From the NCBI RefSeq assembly GCF_013128195.2, contig NZ_CP053452.2, positions 4,650,001-4,714,000 of the forward strand: a stretch of DNA of 64,000 nucleotides, in the 5' to 3' direction. The translations under genes and the position numbers were made by a program. Each line of letters opens with the position of its first letter. The first letter of the stretch is position 1. The notes beneath the pieces were generated by a model. The model did not search any database. It was not told the origin of the DNA and worked only from the letters and a program-made list of their open reading frames with translations. Positions 8,525-17,333 of the stretch are shown piece after piece. This DNA is from Frigoriglobus tundricola. Its GTDB lineage: Bacteria; Planctomycetota; Planctomycetia; Gemmatales; Gemmataceae.

Positions 8525-8986
8525 TTACTTGCCCCGCATCTTGAGCGACTGCACGGCGCCGCTCCCGTCGCACAGCGGCACGCTCGTGTTCGACGGGTCG
8601 GCGAGCACCTCGGCCAGCGTGGTGTTGCGGAACGCCGCCTCCACGGTCGCCATCGCGTCGTCCATCCGCTTGTGCAGCGGGCACAGGTTGGTCCCGTGGT
8701 TGGGCAGGTCCAGCGGGCACACGAGGAACCGTTTGATCGGTTCCACCGCGTTCACCACGTCCAGAATGGTCAGCTCGGTCGGCGGCTTCGCGAGCGAGAT
8801 GCCGCCGCCCACGCCCCGCTGCGTGTCCACGATCCCCTTCTTCGCCAGGCCTTGCAAGATTTTCGAAAGATAGTCCTTCGGGACGCGGGTGGCGTCCGCG
8901 ATCTGGGCCGTGGTCCGCGCCGCCGGGGCCTCGTTCGCCAGGTGAATGACGGCCCGCAACGCGTATTCCACCGTCTGCGAGAACAT
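8525..8986 (-). CDS. Rrf2-family transcriptional regulator (NsrR/IscR type)
   Basis: The 153-residue protein begins MFSQTVEYALRAVIHLA, the hallmark winged-helix start of Rrf2 regulators, followed by TTAQIADATRVPKDYLSKILQGLAKKGIV. Cys90 and Cys102 (CPLDLPNHGTNLCPLH) with His105 lie where IscR/NsrR bind an iron-sulfur cluster; a third Cys is at 139. The spacing differs from the canonical three-Cys set, so a cluster is likely but not certain. It is divergent from a protoglobin gene 150 bases away, which suggests control by NO, oxygen or redox signals. A good Shine-Dalgarno (GGGGTGGAG) precedes the ATG at 8986; an open extension to 9109 runs into the promoter region. Confidence 0.88.
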   Translation of the reverse strand: MFSQTVEYALRAVIHLANEAPAARTTAQIADATRVPKDYLSKILQGLAKKGIVDTQRGVGGGISLAKPPTELTILDVVNAVEPIKRFLVCPLDLPNHGTNLCPLHKRMDDAMATVEAAFRNTTLAEVLADPSNTSVPLCDGSGAVQSLKMRGK

Positions 8987-9135
8987 CTCCACCCCCCGGC
9001 AATTCGTGATTTCGGACGCCTGACCTTGACTCTCAATTATAGTAAAGTAAGGTAGAGGCGCTAAATCGGAATTTGGAGTCCAATTTCCACTTTTACCGCC
9101 GGGTGCCATCCCGGACGGCCTCTCCCGGAAGACTC
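8987..9135. promoter_or_regulatory. Divergent Rrf2/protoglobin promoter region
   Basis: The 149 bases between the two start codons contain an AT-rich core at 9031-9053. On the minus strand it includes a perfect TATAAT (9041 to 9036), a plausible -10 for the Rrf2 gene, with only a weak -35. The direct repeat AGTAA-AGTAA is at 9041-9050. An Rrf2 dimer would be expected to bind here and control both genes. Confidence 0.45.
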
Positions 9136-9735
9136 ATGACACACATCGACGAAGCGCGGCTGGAAGCGGACCTGGGGTACCGGTTCGACTACGTCTCCCG
9201 GTTCATTGGGCTCGGCCCCGACGACGTGGCCGCGATCCACGCCGCCGCACCGGCGCTCGCCCCCTTGGTGCCCGGACTCGTGGACGCGGTGTACGCCAAA
9301 CTGTTCCAGCAGGACGCGACCTGGCGGCACTTTCTCCCGCGGCAGAGCGGGTACGACGGCGACGTCCCCGCGACGCTCGATCGCCTGACGCCGGACCACC
9401 CCCAGATCGCGTTCCGCACACACCACCTCGGGCGGTACCTCACCGCGCTCGTCACCAAGCCTTACGACGAGAAGATGGTCGAGTACCTGGACGTGGTGGG
9501 CAAGATCCACACGCCAAAGGCCGGGAGCAAGGCGCTCGACGTGCCCCTGGTGCAGATGAACGCGCTTCTGGGCTTCGTGGCCGATGCCCTCACGGCGACG
9601 GTTCTCGGCCTGGGGCTGGACCGTGACACGGAAGTGAAGACGCTGCGGGCGTTCGGCAAACTGCTGTGGGTGCAAAACGATCTGATTACGAGGCACTACC
9701 AAAGTGCGGACCGCGGACCGCGGACCGCGGAGTGA
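9136..9735 (+). CDS. Protoglobin (heme globin domain protein)
   Basis: The 199-residue protein matches single-domain protoglobin/globin-coupled sensor domains: a pre-helix (DLGYRFDYVSRFIGLGPDD), a central helix region (YAKLFQQDATWRHFL), and VGKIHT with the likely proximal heme ligand His125. It probably binds O2, NO or CO. There is no attached kinase or cyclase domain, so it acts alone or through partners. It is divergent from an Rrf2 regulator, which suits NO or oxygen control. The ATG at 9136 is preferred; an open extension to 9073 lacks globin similarity. The last codons (SADRGPRTAE) are read through a tandem heptamer repeat, so the C-terminus may be a recent extension. Confidence 0.85.
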   Translation: MTHIDEARLEADLGYRFDYVSRFIGLGPDDVAAIHAAAPALAPLVPGLVDAVYAKLFQQDATWRHFLPRQSGYDGDVPATLDRLTPDHPQIAFRTHHLGRYLTALVTKPYDEKMVEYLDVVGKIHTPKAGSKALDVPLVQMNALLGFVADALTATVLGLGLDRDTEVKTLRAFGKLLWVQNDLITRHYQSADRGPRTAE

Positions 9736-9831
9736 AGGCAGAAAACAGAGCGGCGGAGAGGATCGGAGCGCTCCAATCCTCTCCGCCGCTGGGCATTGCT
9801 CCGGGTTTCGCGTTCCTCGGCCTTCACTCCG
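9706..9831. repeat. Tandem heptamer and nested palindromes between convergent genes
   Basis: GCGGACC is repeated three times plus GCGG at 9706-9730, overlapping the end of the protoglobin gene. A 42-base palindrome with one mismatch follows at 9749-9790, centred on GGAGC/GCTCC. Outside it, CGGAGTGAAGGC (9728-9739) pairs perfectly with 9820-9831. The convergent position before the secDF stop suggests a bidirectional transcription block. Confidence 0.7.
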
Positions 9832-9862
9832 AGTTCCGCGTTCCGGGCTCCGCGCTCGCAGG

Positions 9863-12800
9863 TTAGCCTTCGACCACTTCTTCTTCGGTGGCCTCTTCGG
9901 TCTCGGCCTTCTCGGTGGGCTCGGCCGTGCCGGCCATGTCGTGCCCCTCGCCGAAGATCAGCAGGAGCGGGGCGGCCACGAACACCGAACTGTAGGTGCC
10001 GACCAGCACGCCCATCACCATCACGAACGCGAACAGGTGGACGCCCTCGCCGCCGAACGCGTACAGCACGATCGACACGAGGAACACCGTGGCCGCGGTC
10101 AGGATGGTGCGGCTCAGCGTCTGGTTCACGCTGTCGTTGATCATCTGGGCGGTCAGCTTCGGGTTCTTCCCGCGGACCTCGCGGATGCGGTCGAACACCA
10201 CGATCGTGTCGCTCACCGAGTACCCGACGAGGGTGAGCAGCGCCGCCACCGCCGCCAGGTCGATCTTGAAGTCCTGGATGAGGAGGAAGTCCAGCCCCGG
10301 CACGAGGTGCAGGTAGTGGCACGCGGCGATGGCGCCCAGGGTGAAGCACAGGTCGTGGACCAGGCAGATGACGGCGGCGGCGCCGAACGTCCAGTTGCCG
10401 AACCGGAACCACAGGTACAGGAGGATCGCGATCCAGCTCGCGCCGATCGCGTAGAACGCCTTCGACCGCGTTTCGGACGCGAGCGTGCTGTCGAACACTT
10501 CCAGCCGCTCCGGCTCCGGCGTGCTGTCGAACGCCCGCTTGGTGTCGGTGACGACCGACTGGAGCGCCTTCAACTGCTCGGTCCGGGCCGCCGCGTTGGC
10601 CGGCGCCTGCGGGGCGTTGAGCAGGCCGAGGGTCGGGTTGCTGCCCGCGTCCAGCCGCATCCGGGTGTACCGCCCGTCCACCGGTTCACCGACGCCGGTG
10701 AGGGTGAACGTGTCCGTCCCACTGTCGGCACTGAGCTTCTTGAACTCCCGCGCGAACAGTTCGGTGGTGAACGCCAGCGACGTCGGCTGGTCGAAGGTGA
10801 GTTCGACCTTCGGCCCGGTGACCGGCTCGACGGTCATCGTCGCCGTGTCCATCAGCGTCTTGTTGTCGGCGTCACGGAGCAGCCGGTCCAGGGCCGTCTG
10901 AACCAGCGCCCGCTGCTTCTCCGTGGTGCGGATCGTGAACCGCTTGCTCTTGCCCATCGGGTACGTTTCGTCGGACAGGAACGTCTGTTCGACGGACACG
11001 TCCGGCAGGGTCTCGGCCCGCGCCTTCACGTCGGCCCGCATCTCGTCGTCCGTCGCCCCGGCCGGCTTCTCGGTCAGCGTCACGGTCGATTTCGCGTTGT
11101 CGGCGTAGGTGATCGTGTAGACCCACGTGTTCACGAGGCCGTCGCCGGTCGGCTTGTTCTCCCAGAACACGTCCTTGACGGCGAGCTTGGTCTTCTGTGC
11201 CTCCTCGCTGAGCAGCTCACGGAAGCCGAGTCTGCCGTCGTCGGTCTTGGTCAGCCCGCGCTCCTCGCCGGCCTTGAGCTTCCCGGCGAACACGGTGCCG
11301 CCGCGGAAGTCCACGTTCAGCCCGTTCTCGCCGCGGTGGACGAACAGGGCCAGGCCCGCGACCGTCAGCGCGCCGGTGATCCCGAAGAACAGGTTGCGGT
11401 ACTTCATCGGGTGGAAGTTCGGGCGGTCGAACAGCTTCATCATCTTCAGTTCGGTCAGCCACCGCTTGTGCAGCCAGAAGTCGAACATGAGCCGGGTCAT
11501 GTACAGCGAGGTGAACAGGCTGATGACGAGCCCGACCGTGAGGCTGATGGCGAAGCCCTTCAGGTTGTCGTTGCCGAACGCGTACAGCACGATGGCGGTG
11601 AAGATGCTCGTCATGTGCGTGTCGATGATCGTGGGGAACGCCCGGTCGTAGCCGTTGCGGATGGCGGTGGCGATGTTCGCGCCCTTGTTCCGCTCCTCGC
11701 GGAGCCGCTCGTAGATGAGCACGTTGGCGTCCACCGCCATGCCGAGCGTGAGCACGAGGCCGGCGAGGCCGGGCAGCGTGAAGGCCGCGTTCACCGACAC
11801 CATGAACCCGACCGTGAGGAGCAGGTTGGCGAACAGGGCGATGCACGCGACGACCCCGGCGAACCGGTAGTAGACGACCATGAACACGAGGATGGCGACG
11901 AACGCCATCGCGACGGCCAACTGGCCGCGCTTGATCGTGTCGGCCCCGAGCGTCGGCCCGATGGTGTTCTCGCTCACCGGCTTCTCGACCAGTTCGGCGG
12001 ACAGCGCCCCGCTGCGGAGGATCTGGACCAGCCGGTCCACCGCCTTGCGCTCGAACCCCTTCTGGCCGCCGGTGATCTGGCCGTTCGTGGTGATCTCGCC
12101 GTTGAGCGACGGGGCCGACACGACCTTCTCGTCCAGCACGATGGCCAGTTGCCGGTGGTGGCTGCCGGTCGGCTTGTTGCGCCGGGTGATCTTGCCGAAC
12201 TGCTGGCCGCCGGCGCCGTTGAACCGGAAGTCCACCGCGAGGTTGAACGACTTGTCGTTCCCGACCGTCGCGGTCATGGTGATGTCGCCGCCGACCTTGA
12301 GGGTGTCCTGCTCCGACACGCGGGTGAGGACGAAGTACTCCACCTTCTTCCGGTTCGTCAGCGCTTCGAGTTCGTCCTTCGACTTGCCGGGGTTCTCGCG
12401 CTCGAGGCGCTTGTAGTCCGCCTCTTCTTTCGCGAGCTGGTCGGCGCTGACGCACTTACGACTGTAGATCAGCGTGTCGCAGTTGAGCGGGTCGGAGGGG
12501 GCGCGGCCGCGGAGCGCGACCGCCTTGTCGCGGTCCTTGGCGAGCGTGAGCCACAAGTCGCCCCGGCCCTCGAACGCGTTGGAGAGGCCGAAGCTCTCGC
12601 GCTCCTCCGGCCCCAGTTCCACCCACACGTACCGGACGGTGGCCTTGGTGTCGTTGATGTCGACGTTGTAGGTGTCTTCCGGCGGGGGCGGCGGGAGCCC
12701 GCGGGCGGCCCGCACTTGCAGGTCGCTCGCGTCCTCTTCCTTCTGGGTCTCGGGGTTCACCCACCGCAGGTTCTTCTTCTTCGCGGTTTCGTCGATCGCC

Positions 12801-13294
12801 GTCCGGGCGGCCTGGAGCCCGGCCTGGTCGTCCGCGCCGTTGGCGAGGATGCGGAACTCCAGCACGCCCATCTGGGAGATGAGCCGCTTGACCTCTTCGA
12901 TGTCCTCGGCCGACAGGTTGGACCGGCCGCTGCCCGTCGCCCCGCCGGTCGGGAGGATGATCTCCACGCGGCGGTCGCCGCTGGGCCGGACGGTGACGTT
13001 CTTGATGTCGGTCGGGTCGATGCGCCGCTTGATCTGCGCGGCGAGCTGGTTCATTTCCTCGGTGGACAGGCCCGCCGGGGGGCCGGCCTTGTCCTTCTCT
13101 TTGTCCTTGTCGCGCGGCCCCTGCTCCGTCTCCTTGCGGAGCTTGGTGCGTTCCAGGTTGACCTGGTAGACGAGGATCGTGCCGCCGGCGAGGTCGATGC
13201 CGAGCCGGTATTTCTCCGGCCGGGCCGCGAACAGCCCCGCCAGGAGGCACGGGATCAGGCAGATCAAAAGCCCGCGGAGGAAGTTCCGTTGCAT
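9863..13294 (-). CDS. secDF: SecD-SecF fusion, protein translocase accessory subunit
   Basis: This is one 1143-residue polypeptide. The first half is SecD: an N-terminal membrane helix, LGIDLAGGTILVYQV, the periplasmic P1 domain (with a charged KDKEKDKAG insertion) and a transmembrane bundle with LGMAVDANVLIYERLREE. The second half is SecF, with VDFRGGTVF, GYSVSDTIVVFDRIREV and a final membrane bundle. SecDF uses the proton gradient to pull secreted proteins through SecYEG. Many bacteria have separate secD and secF genes, but fusions are known. The periplasmic part of the SecF half is also long. The gene follows yajC, giving the normal yajC-secDF order. The ATG at 13294 begins MQRNFLRGLLICLIP; a longer frame to 13576 runs across yajC. 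Confidence 0.93.
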   Translation of the reverse strand: MQRNFLRGLLICLIPCLLAGLFAARPEKYRLGIDLAGGTILVYQVNLERTKLRKETEQGPRDKDKEKDKAGPPAGLSTEEMNQLAAQIKRRIDPTDIKNVTVRPSGDRRVEIILPTGGATGSGRSNLSAEDIEEVKRLISQMGVLEFRILANGADDQAGLQAARTAIDETAKKKNLRWVNPETQKEEDASDLQVRAARGLPPPPPEDTYNVDINDTKATVRYVWVELGPEERESFGLSNAFEGRGDLWLTLAKDRDKAVALRGRAPSDPLNCDTLIYSRKCVSADQLAKEEADYKRLERENPGKSKDELEALTNRKKVEYFVLTRVSEQDTLKVGGDITMTATVGNDKSFNLAVDFRFNGAGGQQFGKITRRNKPTGSHHRQLAIVLDEKVVSAPSLNGEITTNGQITGGQKGFERKAVDRLVQILRSGALSAELVEKPVSENTIGPTLGADTIKRGQLAVAMAFVAILVFMVVYYRFAGVVACIALFANLLLTVGFMVSVNAAFTLPGLAGLVLTLGMAVDANVLIYERLREERNKGANIATAIRNGYDRAFPTIIDTHMTSIFTAIVLYAFGNDNLKGFAISLTVGLVISLFTSLYMTRLMFDFWLHKRWLTELKMMKLFDRPNFHPMKYRNLFFGITGALTVAGLALFVHRGENGLNVDFRGGTVFAGKLKAGEERGLTKTDDGRLGFRELLSEEAQKTKLAVKDVFWENKPTGDGLVNTWVYTITYADNAKSTVTLTEKPAGATDDEMRADVKARAETLPDVSVEQTFLSDETYPMGKSKRFTIRTTEKQRALVQTALDRLLRDADNKTLMDTATMTVEPVTGPKVELTFDQPTSLAFTTELFAREFKKLSADSGTDTFTLTGVGEPVDGRYTRMRLDAGSNPTLGLLNAPQAPANAAARTEQLKALQSVVTDTKRAFDSTPEPERLEVFDSTLASETRSKAFYAIGASWIAILLYLWFRFGNWTFGAAAVICLVHDLCFTLGAIAACHYLHLVPGLDFLLIQDFKIDLAAVAALLTLVGYSVSDTIVVFDRIREVRGKNPKLTAQMINDSVNQTLSRTILTAATVFLVSIVLYAFGGEGVHLFAFVMVMGVLVGTYSSVFVAAPLLLIFGEGHDMAGTAEPTEKAETEEATEEEVVEG

Positions 13295-13430
13295 GGCGTC
13301 CGGTACCGGATTAGCGAACGGCCGGCGCGAGCCGGCGGGTGAGACGAATGACGACGGCGGCGACAGTTGGAGACGCCCGCGACGGCCGCTTGGGGGTCTC
13401 TCCGGCTGGCGCGCCAGCCGGTCGCCGGGG

Positions 13431-13787
13431 TTACTGCTTGGCCGTTTCGGCGGCGTCGGTGCCGAGCACCTGCACGACGACGTTCCGTTTGATCCGCAAC
13501 TTGGCGTCTTCCGACCGGATGACGATCTCGTCCTCGCCGTCCTTGGCCGACACCACGACGCCGACGATCCCGGCACTGGTCAGCACCTTCGCCCCGCGCT
13601 TCAGCGTGGCGAGCAGTTGCTCCTGCTCCTTCTTCTGCCGCCGGCTCATGGGGAGGATGACCACCACCCAGAACAGAAGCATCAGGGCGACGAGGAAGAA
13701 CGGGAACATCGGGCTGCCGACGAGGCCGCCCGGCTGTTGGCCCGGTGCGGGGTCTTCGGCGAGCAGGAGGGAGTAGCTCATCGGCAT
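13431..13787 (-). CDS. yajC: YajC, Sec translocase accessory protein
   Basis: The 118-residue protein has one membrane helix (PMFPFFLVALMLLFWVVVILPM) followed by RRQKKEQEQLLATLKRGAKVLTSAGIVGVV, the signature of YajC, which associates with SecDF. It lies between tgt and secDF, the same tgt-yajC-secD-secF order seen widely in bacteria. Two nearby ATG codons (MPMSYS) are possible starts; the first at 13787 is given. The 20-residue lead before the helix is slightly longer than in E. coli. Confidence 0.92.
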   Translation of the reverse strand: MPMSYSLLLAEDPAPGQQPGGLVGSPMFPFFLVALMLLFWVVVILPMSRRQKKEQEQLLATLKRGAKVLTSAGIVGVVVSAKDGEDEIVIRSEDAKLRIKRNVVVQVLGTDAAETAKQ

Positions 13788-13960
13788 CGCTTTCTTGAGG
13801 CGGGACAAGGCCTTGCGCCGTTCCGCCGTTCTGCTTCCATCGCGGCACCGGTCCGGTGACCGGCACCCAAGGCGAACCAGAGTTTGGCTACGAGACACAG
13901 GTTCCCAACGCCGCGCAATCCGGGGCGTATGGTCCGGTCGCTACAATCGGAACGTTCAAT

Positions 13961-15070
13961 CTAGGGAGCCGCATTCCAGCGGGCAAGGCGGCCGGCGTGG
14001 AAGGCGGCGAACCGCCCCTCGGTGACGGCGGCCCGGGCGTCGGCCATCAGACGCAAATAGAACGCGATGTTGTGCAGACTCAGGAGCGTCGGCCCGAGCA
14101 TCTCGTCGGCCGCGAACAGGTGGTGCAGGTACGCTCGCGAGTAGTTCGCACAGCAGTAGCACGCACAATCGGACGCGACCGGGGCCGGGTCTCGCCGGTG
14201 TTTCGCGTTTCGGAGCCGGATCGGGCCGTCAGACGTGAACGCCAGGGCGTTCCGCCCGTTGCGGGTCGGCATGACGCAGTCGAACATGTCGATACCGCTG
14301 GCGACGCCCGCGAGCAGGTCCTGGGGGCGCCCCACGCCCATCAAGTAGCGCGGCTTGTGTGCCGGCAGACACGCCGCACACGCCGGGAGGGCGGCGTGCA
14401 TGGCTTCGGGCGCTTCGCCCACGCTGAAGCCGCCGAGCGCATAGCCCGGGAAGTCCATCGCGACCAGGTCCCGCGCGCACTCGGCACGCAGTTGCAGGTC
14501 CAGACCGCCCTGGACGATCGCGAACTGGGCCTGATCGGGCCGCGTGTGGTGGGCCTTGCAGCGCTCGGCCCAGCCGACCGAGCGGGCGACCGCGGCGCGC
14601 ATCTTCGCCGGGTCCGCGTCCGCGGGCGGGCACTCGTCGAGCACCATCGCGATGTCGGAGCCGAGGTTCTGCTGGATCTCGACGGCGCGTTCCGGGGTGA
14701 GTTCGAGCGGCGCCCCGTCGATGTGACTTTTGAACTTCGCCCCGTGGTCGGTGAGCTTCACCTGCCCCGCGAGGCTGAACACCTGGAACCCGCCCGAGTC
14801 CGTGAGGACGGGGCCGTCCCAGTGCATGAACTTGTGGAGGCCGCCGAGGTCGCGCACGATCTCGTCCCCGGGCCGCAGCGCGAGGTGGTAGGTGTTCCCG
14901 AGAATGATGTGGGCGCCGGCGGCGCGGACCATCTCCGGCGTGAGCCCCTTGACGGTGGCCTGCGTGCCGACCGGCATGAACGCGGGCGTGGGCACCGCGC
15001 CGTGGGGCGTGTGCAGGGTGCCGGCGCGGGCGGCCCCGTCGGTGGCGTGAAGGGTGAACGATATGGACAT
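13961..15070 (-). CDS. tgt: Queuine tRNA-ribosyltransferase (tRNA-guanine transglycosylase)
   Basis: This 369-residue enzyme has the TGT TIM-barrel motifs: VGTQATVKGLTPEMV, ILGNTYHL, LTDSGGFQVFSL with catalytic Asp91, FAIVQGG, YALGGFSVGE and the second catalytic Asp in IDMFDCVMPTRNGRN. The zinc site CACYCC...H is present near residues 310-340. It exchanges guanine for preQ1 at the tRNA wobble position 34 (GUN anticodons). It is the first gene before yajC and secDF. The ATG at 15070 starts right at the domain; a longer frame to 15211 is unlikely to be translated. Confidence 0.95.
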   Translation of the reverse strand: MSISFTLHATDGAARAGTLHTPHGAVPTPAFMPVGTQATVKGLTPEMVRAAGAHIILGNTYHLALRPGDEIVRDLGGLHKFMHWDGPVLTDSGGFQVFSLAGQVKLTDHGAKFKSHIDGAPLELTPERAVEIQQNLGSDIAMVLDECPPADADPAKMRAAVARSVGWAERCKAHHTRPDQAQFAIVQGGLDLQLRAECARDLVAMDFPGYALGGFSVGEAPEAMHAALPACAACLPAHKPRYLMGVGRPQDLLAGVASGIDMFDCVMPTRNGRNALAFTSDGPIRLRNAKHRRDPAPVASDCACYCCANYSRAYLHHLFAADEMLGPTLLSLHNIAFYLRLMADARAAVTEGRFAAFHAGRLARWNAAP

Positions 15071-15553
15071 TGTGAAAGAATAACGGTCGGCCGCCCGGTG
15101 GGCTACCCGGAGGCCGGGCGACGCGACCGCTCCGCCTGGGCGTGTCGACCGGCGGACCGGCGACGGCGGATGTATCGAGGAAGGCCGGCGATCAACTCGG
15201 AACACGGACAACGGAACGGGAACACACTCACATTGCAGTCATGGTTGTTACTTTGAATGACTAATTGTGAATACTCAAGCTGAGTCCACGCCGGATGTGG
15301 GTCGGCACGGCATTTTGTTGCGAAGTGTAACCGGGGCGAAGCGGTGTTAGCCGTCGTGAGCGAATATGTGCTGGCGGCTGAATCGCGCGCGAAAATATAC
15401 CTCCGCCTGAAAACACCGGCGGGCGGATCGACCGAATCAGGCGGGATCGAGTGGGGGCTTTTTCCTGGGACCGCGGCCGTCTCGGCCGCGCGCGCGAAGA
15501 GCGGCCGAGACGGCCGCGGTCCCAGGGAAGAAACTTCTTCTCGCGCGTTAGTC
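15071..15553. other. Gene-free spacer between the TPR/alpha-CTD gene and tgt
   Basis: No convincing gene is seen in these 483 bases. Apart from the hairpin element at 15464-15526, the region is unremarkable. It must hold the promoter for tgt on the minus strand, but no clear -35/-10 pair was found. The AT-richer stretch at 15236-15320 is the likeliest place. Confidence 0.6.
15464..15526. repeat. Dispersed hairpin element, copy 1
   Basis: Two perfect 26-base arms (15464-15489 and 15501-15526) flank an 11-base loop; the arm begins CCTGGGACCGCGGCCGTC and continues with TCGGCCGC. The pairing extends a few bases further with a wobble. It begins 27 bases after the stop of the TPR/alpha-CTD gene. 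A second copy with the same first 24 bases but a different loop is at 45434-45495. The U-tract of an intrinsic terminator is missing on the minus strand. Confidence 0.85.
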
Positions 15554-16936
15554 TCAGTCCCCGCGGAGCTTGAGGTTGAACTGCGTGAGCCGTTCGCGGA
15601 CCTCGTTGAGCGAGGTCATACCGAAGTTCTTGGCCTCGAGCAGTTCGTCGGCGGTGCGCTGAACGAGTTCGCCGAGGGTGCCGATGTTCAGCCGGTTCAT
15701 GCACTTGCGGGCGCGGACCGACAGGTTCAGGTCGCTCACCGGCTTGTTCAACGTGGCCTGCTCCTCCGGGCTGAGGTTCTGCTGCGGGCGGTAGCGGAAC
15801 TCGTACTGCTGCCCCTGTTCGAGCGACTGGCCGATGCGCAACTGCTTCGCGTTCATGATGGCTCGTATTTCTTCGAGCGAAGTTTCGCCGAAGTTCTTGC
15901 TCGCCAGCAGTTGCGACTCGGTGACGCGGGTGAGGTCGCCGAGGGTGCGGATGTTCATCCGCTTGAGGCAGTTGCGGCTGCGGACCGACAGCTCGAAGTC
16001 GGTAATGGGGATCTCCATCACCTGCCGGAACGCGACGTTCTGCTGTTCGTCCTGCGGGTCGTAGTGCATCGAGAGCGACGCCTCGGCGTCGCGCACGAAC
16101 AGCTTGGCCCGCTCGTCGCGCGGGTCGGCCTTGGCCAGCCGCCGGAAGCAGTCGGCGGCCTTGTCGTACATGTCGTTGTCTTCGTAGAGCACGCCGAGGT
16201 TGTACAGCACGCCCTTGCCGACGGGCGGGTACTTGAGGCACCGCTCGTAGAAGCCGATGGCGTCGTGGTCGTTGCCCTGCTGGTCGTTGAGGAACCCGAG
16301 GCGGAACAGGGCCGCGGCGTGGCGCGGTTCGAGTTCGACGGCCCGTTCGTAGTACTTCGCGGCGCGGGGCAGGTCGCCCTCGGCTTCGGCGAGCGCGCCT
16401 TCCTGGTAGTAGTACTCGGCGTTGTGGGCCGCCGCGTCCTTGAGCTTCGTGAGGATCGTCTTCGCTTCGCCGAGGTGCCCCTGGAGGCGCAGCACGCCGG
16501 CGCGCTGGAGCTGGACCGACTGCGGGGCGTAGCCGGCCTTTTCGGCCTTGTCGAACGCCTTGACGGCGGCGTCGTAGTGGTCGGTGGTGTCGGCCGCGGC
16601 CTCGCCCTCGGCGTAGGGGCGGGCCTGACCGAGCGCGACGTGGGCCTGACCGAGGAAGAACGCGGCCAGCGGCCCTTCGGCCTGTTTCAGTTGCTCCACC
16701 GCGTTGCGGACGTGACCGAGGAAGTAGTTCGCGATCCCGAGCTTGAGGTGGATCTTCTTCTGCTGCGGCGCGGCGGCGGCGGCGAGCCGCTTAGTGAGCG
16801 TGTCGATGATGTCCTTGAGGTTGCGAACCTGCGGCCCGCCCTGGGACAGCCCCTCGCGGAGCCGGTTCACCATGCCGCCTTCAAAGTCCTCGCGCTCGAC
16901 GAGGAGGGCACGCAGGTCGATGAGAGATTCCGTCAC
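15554..16936 (-). CDS. TPR protein with two C-terminal RNA polymerase alpha-CTD-like domains
   Basis: The 460-residue protein has a predicted tetratricopeptide solenoid (about 60-290; clearest repeat EYYYQEGALAEAEGDLPRAA) and then two helix-hairpin-helix domains that resemble the C-terminal domain of RNA polymerase alpha. CTD1 is about residues 308-362 (ELSVRSRNCLKRMNIRTLGD), CTD2 about 398-452 (NLSVRARKCMNRLNIGTLGE). In E. coli alpha, Arg265 and Asn268 contact UP-element DNA; CTD1 keeps both (R319, N322), while CTD2 keeps Arg but has Lys in the Asn position. It could bind DNA, RNA polymerase or regulators through these modules, with the TPR as an adaptor. No alpha N-terminal dimerisation domain is present, so it is not RpoA. 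The gene stands alone and ends in a hairpin element. Function is unknown. Confidence 0.85.
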   Translation of the reverse strand: MTESLIDLRALLVEREDFEGGMVNRLREGLSQGGPQVRNLKDIIDTLTKRLAAAAAPQQKKIHLKLGIANYFLGHVRNAVEQLKQAEGPLAAFFLGQAHVALGQARPYAEGEAAADTTDHYDAAVKAFDKAEKAGYAPQSVQLQRAGVLRLQGHLGEAKTILTKLKDAAAHNAEYYYQEGALAEAEGDLPRAAKYYERAVELEPRHAAALFRLGFLNDQQGNDHDAIGFYERCLKYPPVGKGVLYNLGVLYEDNDMYDKAADCFRRLAKADPRDERAKLFVRDAEASLSMHYDPQDEQQNVAFRQVMEIPITDFELSVRSRNCLKRMNIRTLGDLTRVTESQLLASKNFGETSLEEIRAIMNAKQLRIGQSLEQGQQYEFRYRPQQNLSPEEQATLNKPVSDLNLSVRARKCMNRLNIGTLGELVQRTADELLEAKNFGMTSLNEVRERLTQFNLKLRGD

Positions 16937-17333
16937 GCTTCACTCCCGTGGGTCGGTGCCTCCAACTTCCCGACGGAACCGAGCGGAACAGCCGAGTTCC
17001 GTTCAGCGGCTCCGCCGCGCCCGTGGTGCGGTCGGGAGGTGGTGCGACCCGAATTCTTACTGGCCGGGCCTTGCCGCGTGTCGGCAGATCACGCGAGAGC
17101 CGGCTGAAACAACGTGCAGTGCCGAAGGAAGGAATAATAGCGACGAGAGGGTCGGATCGGCAAGTGCATCCGACGATGTGATGGACGGGCGTGCCGTACC
17201 ACCAGAAGTTTGGGGAGCCTGTGTAATTAAGGCGAGAAGGCCCCAGTCCGAGTCATCCTGGGCTGGCCCCCGGCGCGGCATGTGGGTAAATGGGGCGTCC
17301 GGGAATCGTTTACACACCACGAAGGGGCGGTCC
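16937..17333. other. Gene-free spacer between divergent genes
   Basis: This 397-base stretch lies between the start codons of the TPR/alpha-CTD gene (minus) and the LRR gene (plus), so it should contain both promoters. Only a short inverted repeat CGGAAC/GTTCCG at 16984-17001 was noticed. Open frames crossing it have no domain similarity. Confidence 0.55.

Noticed and set aside
15464-15526. Hairpin as a Rho-independent terminator
   Set aside because: The strand of the adjacent gene gives A residues, not U residues, after the stem.
16743-17333. N-terminal extension of the LRR protein
   Set aside because: It is antisense to the TPR/alpha-CTD gene, and the signal peptide starts at 17334.
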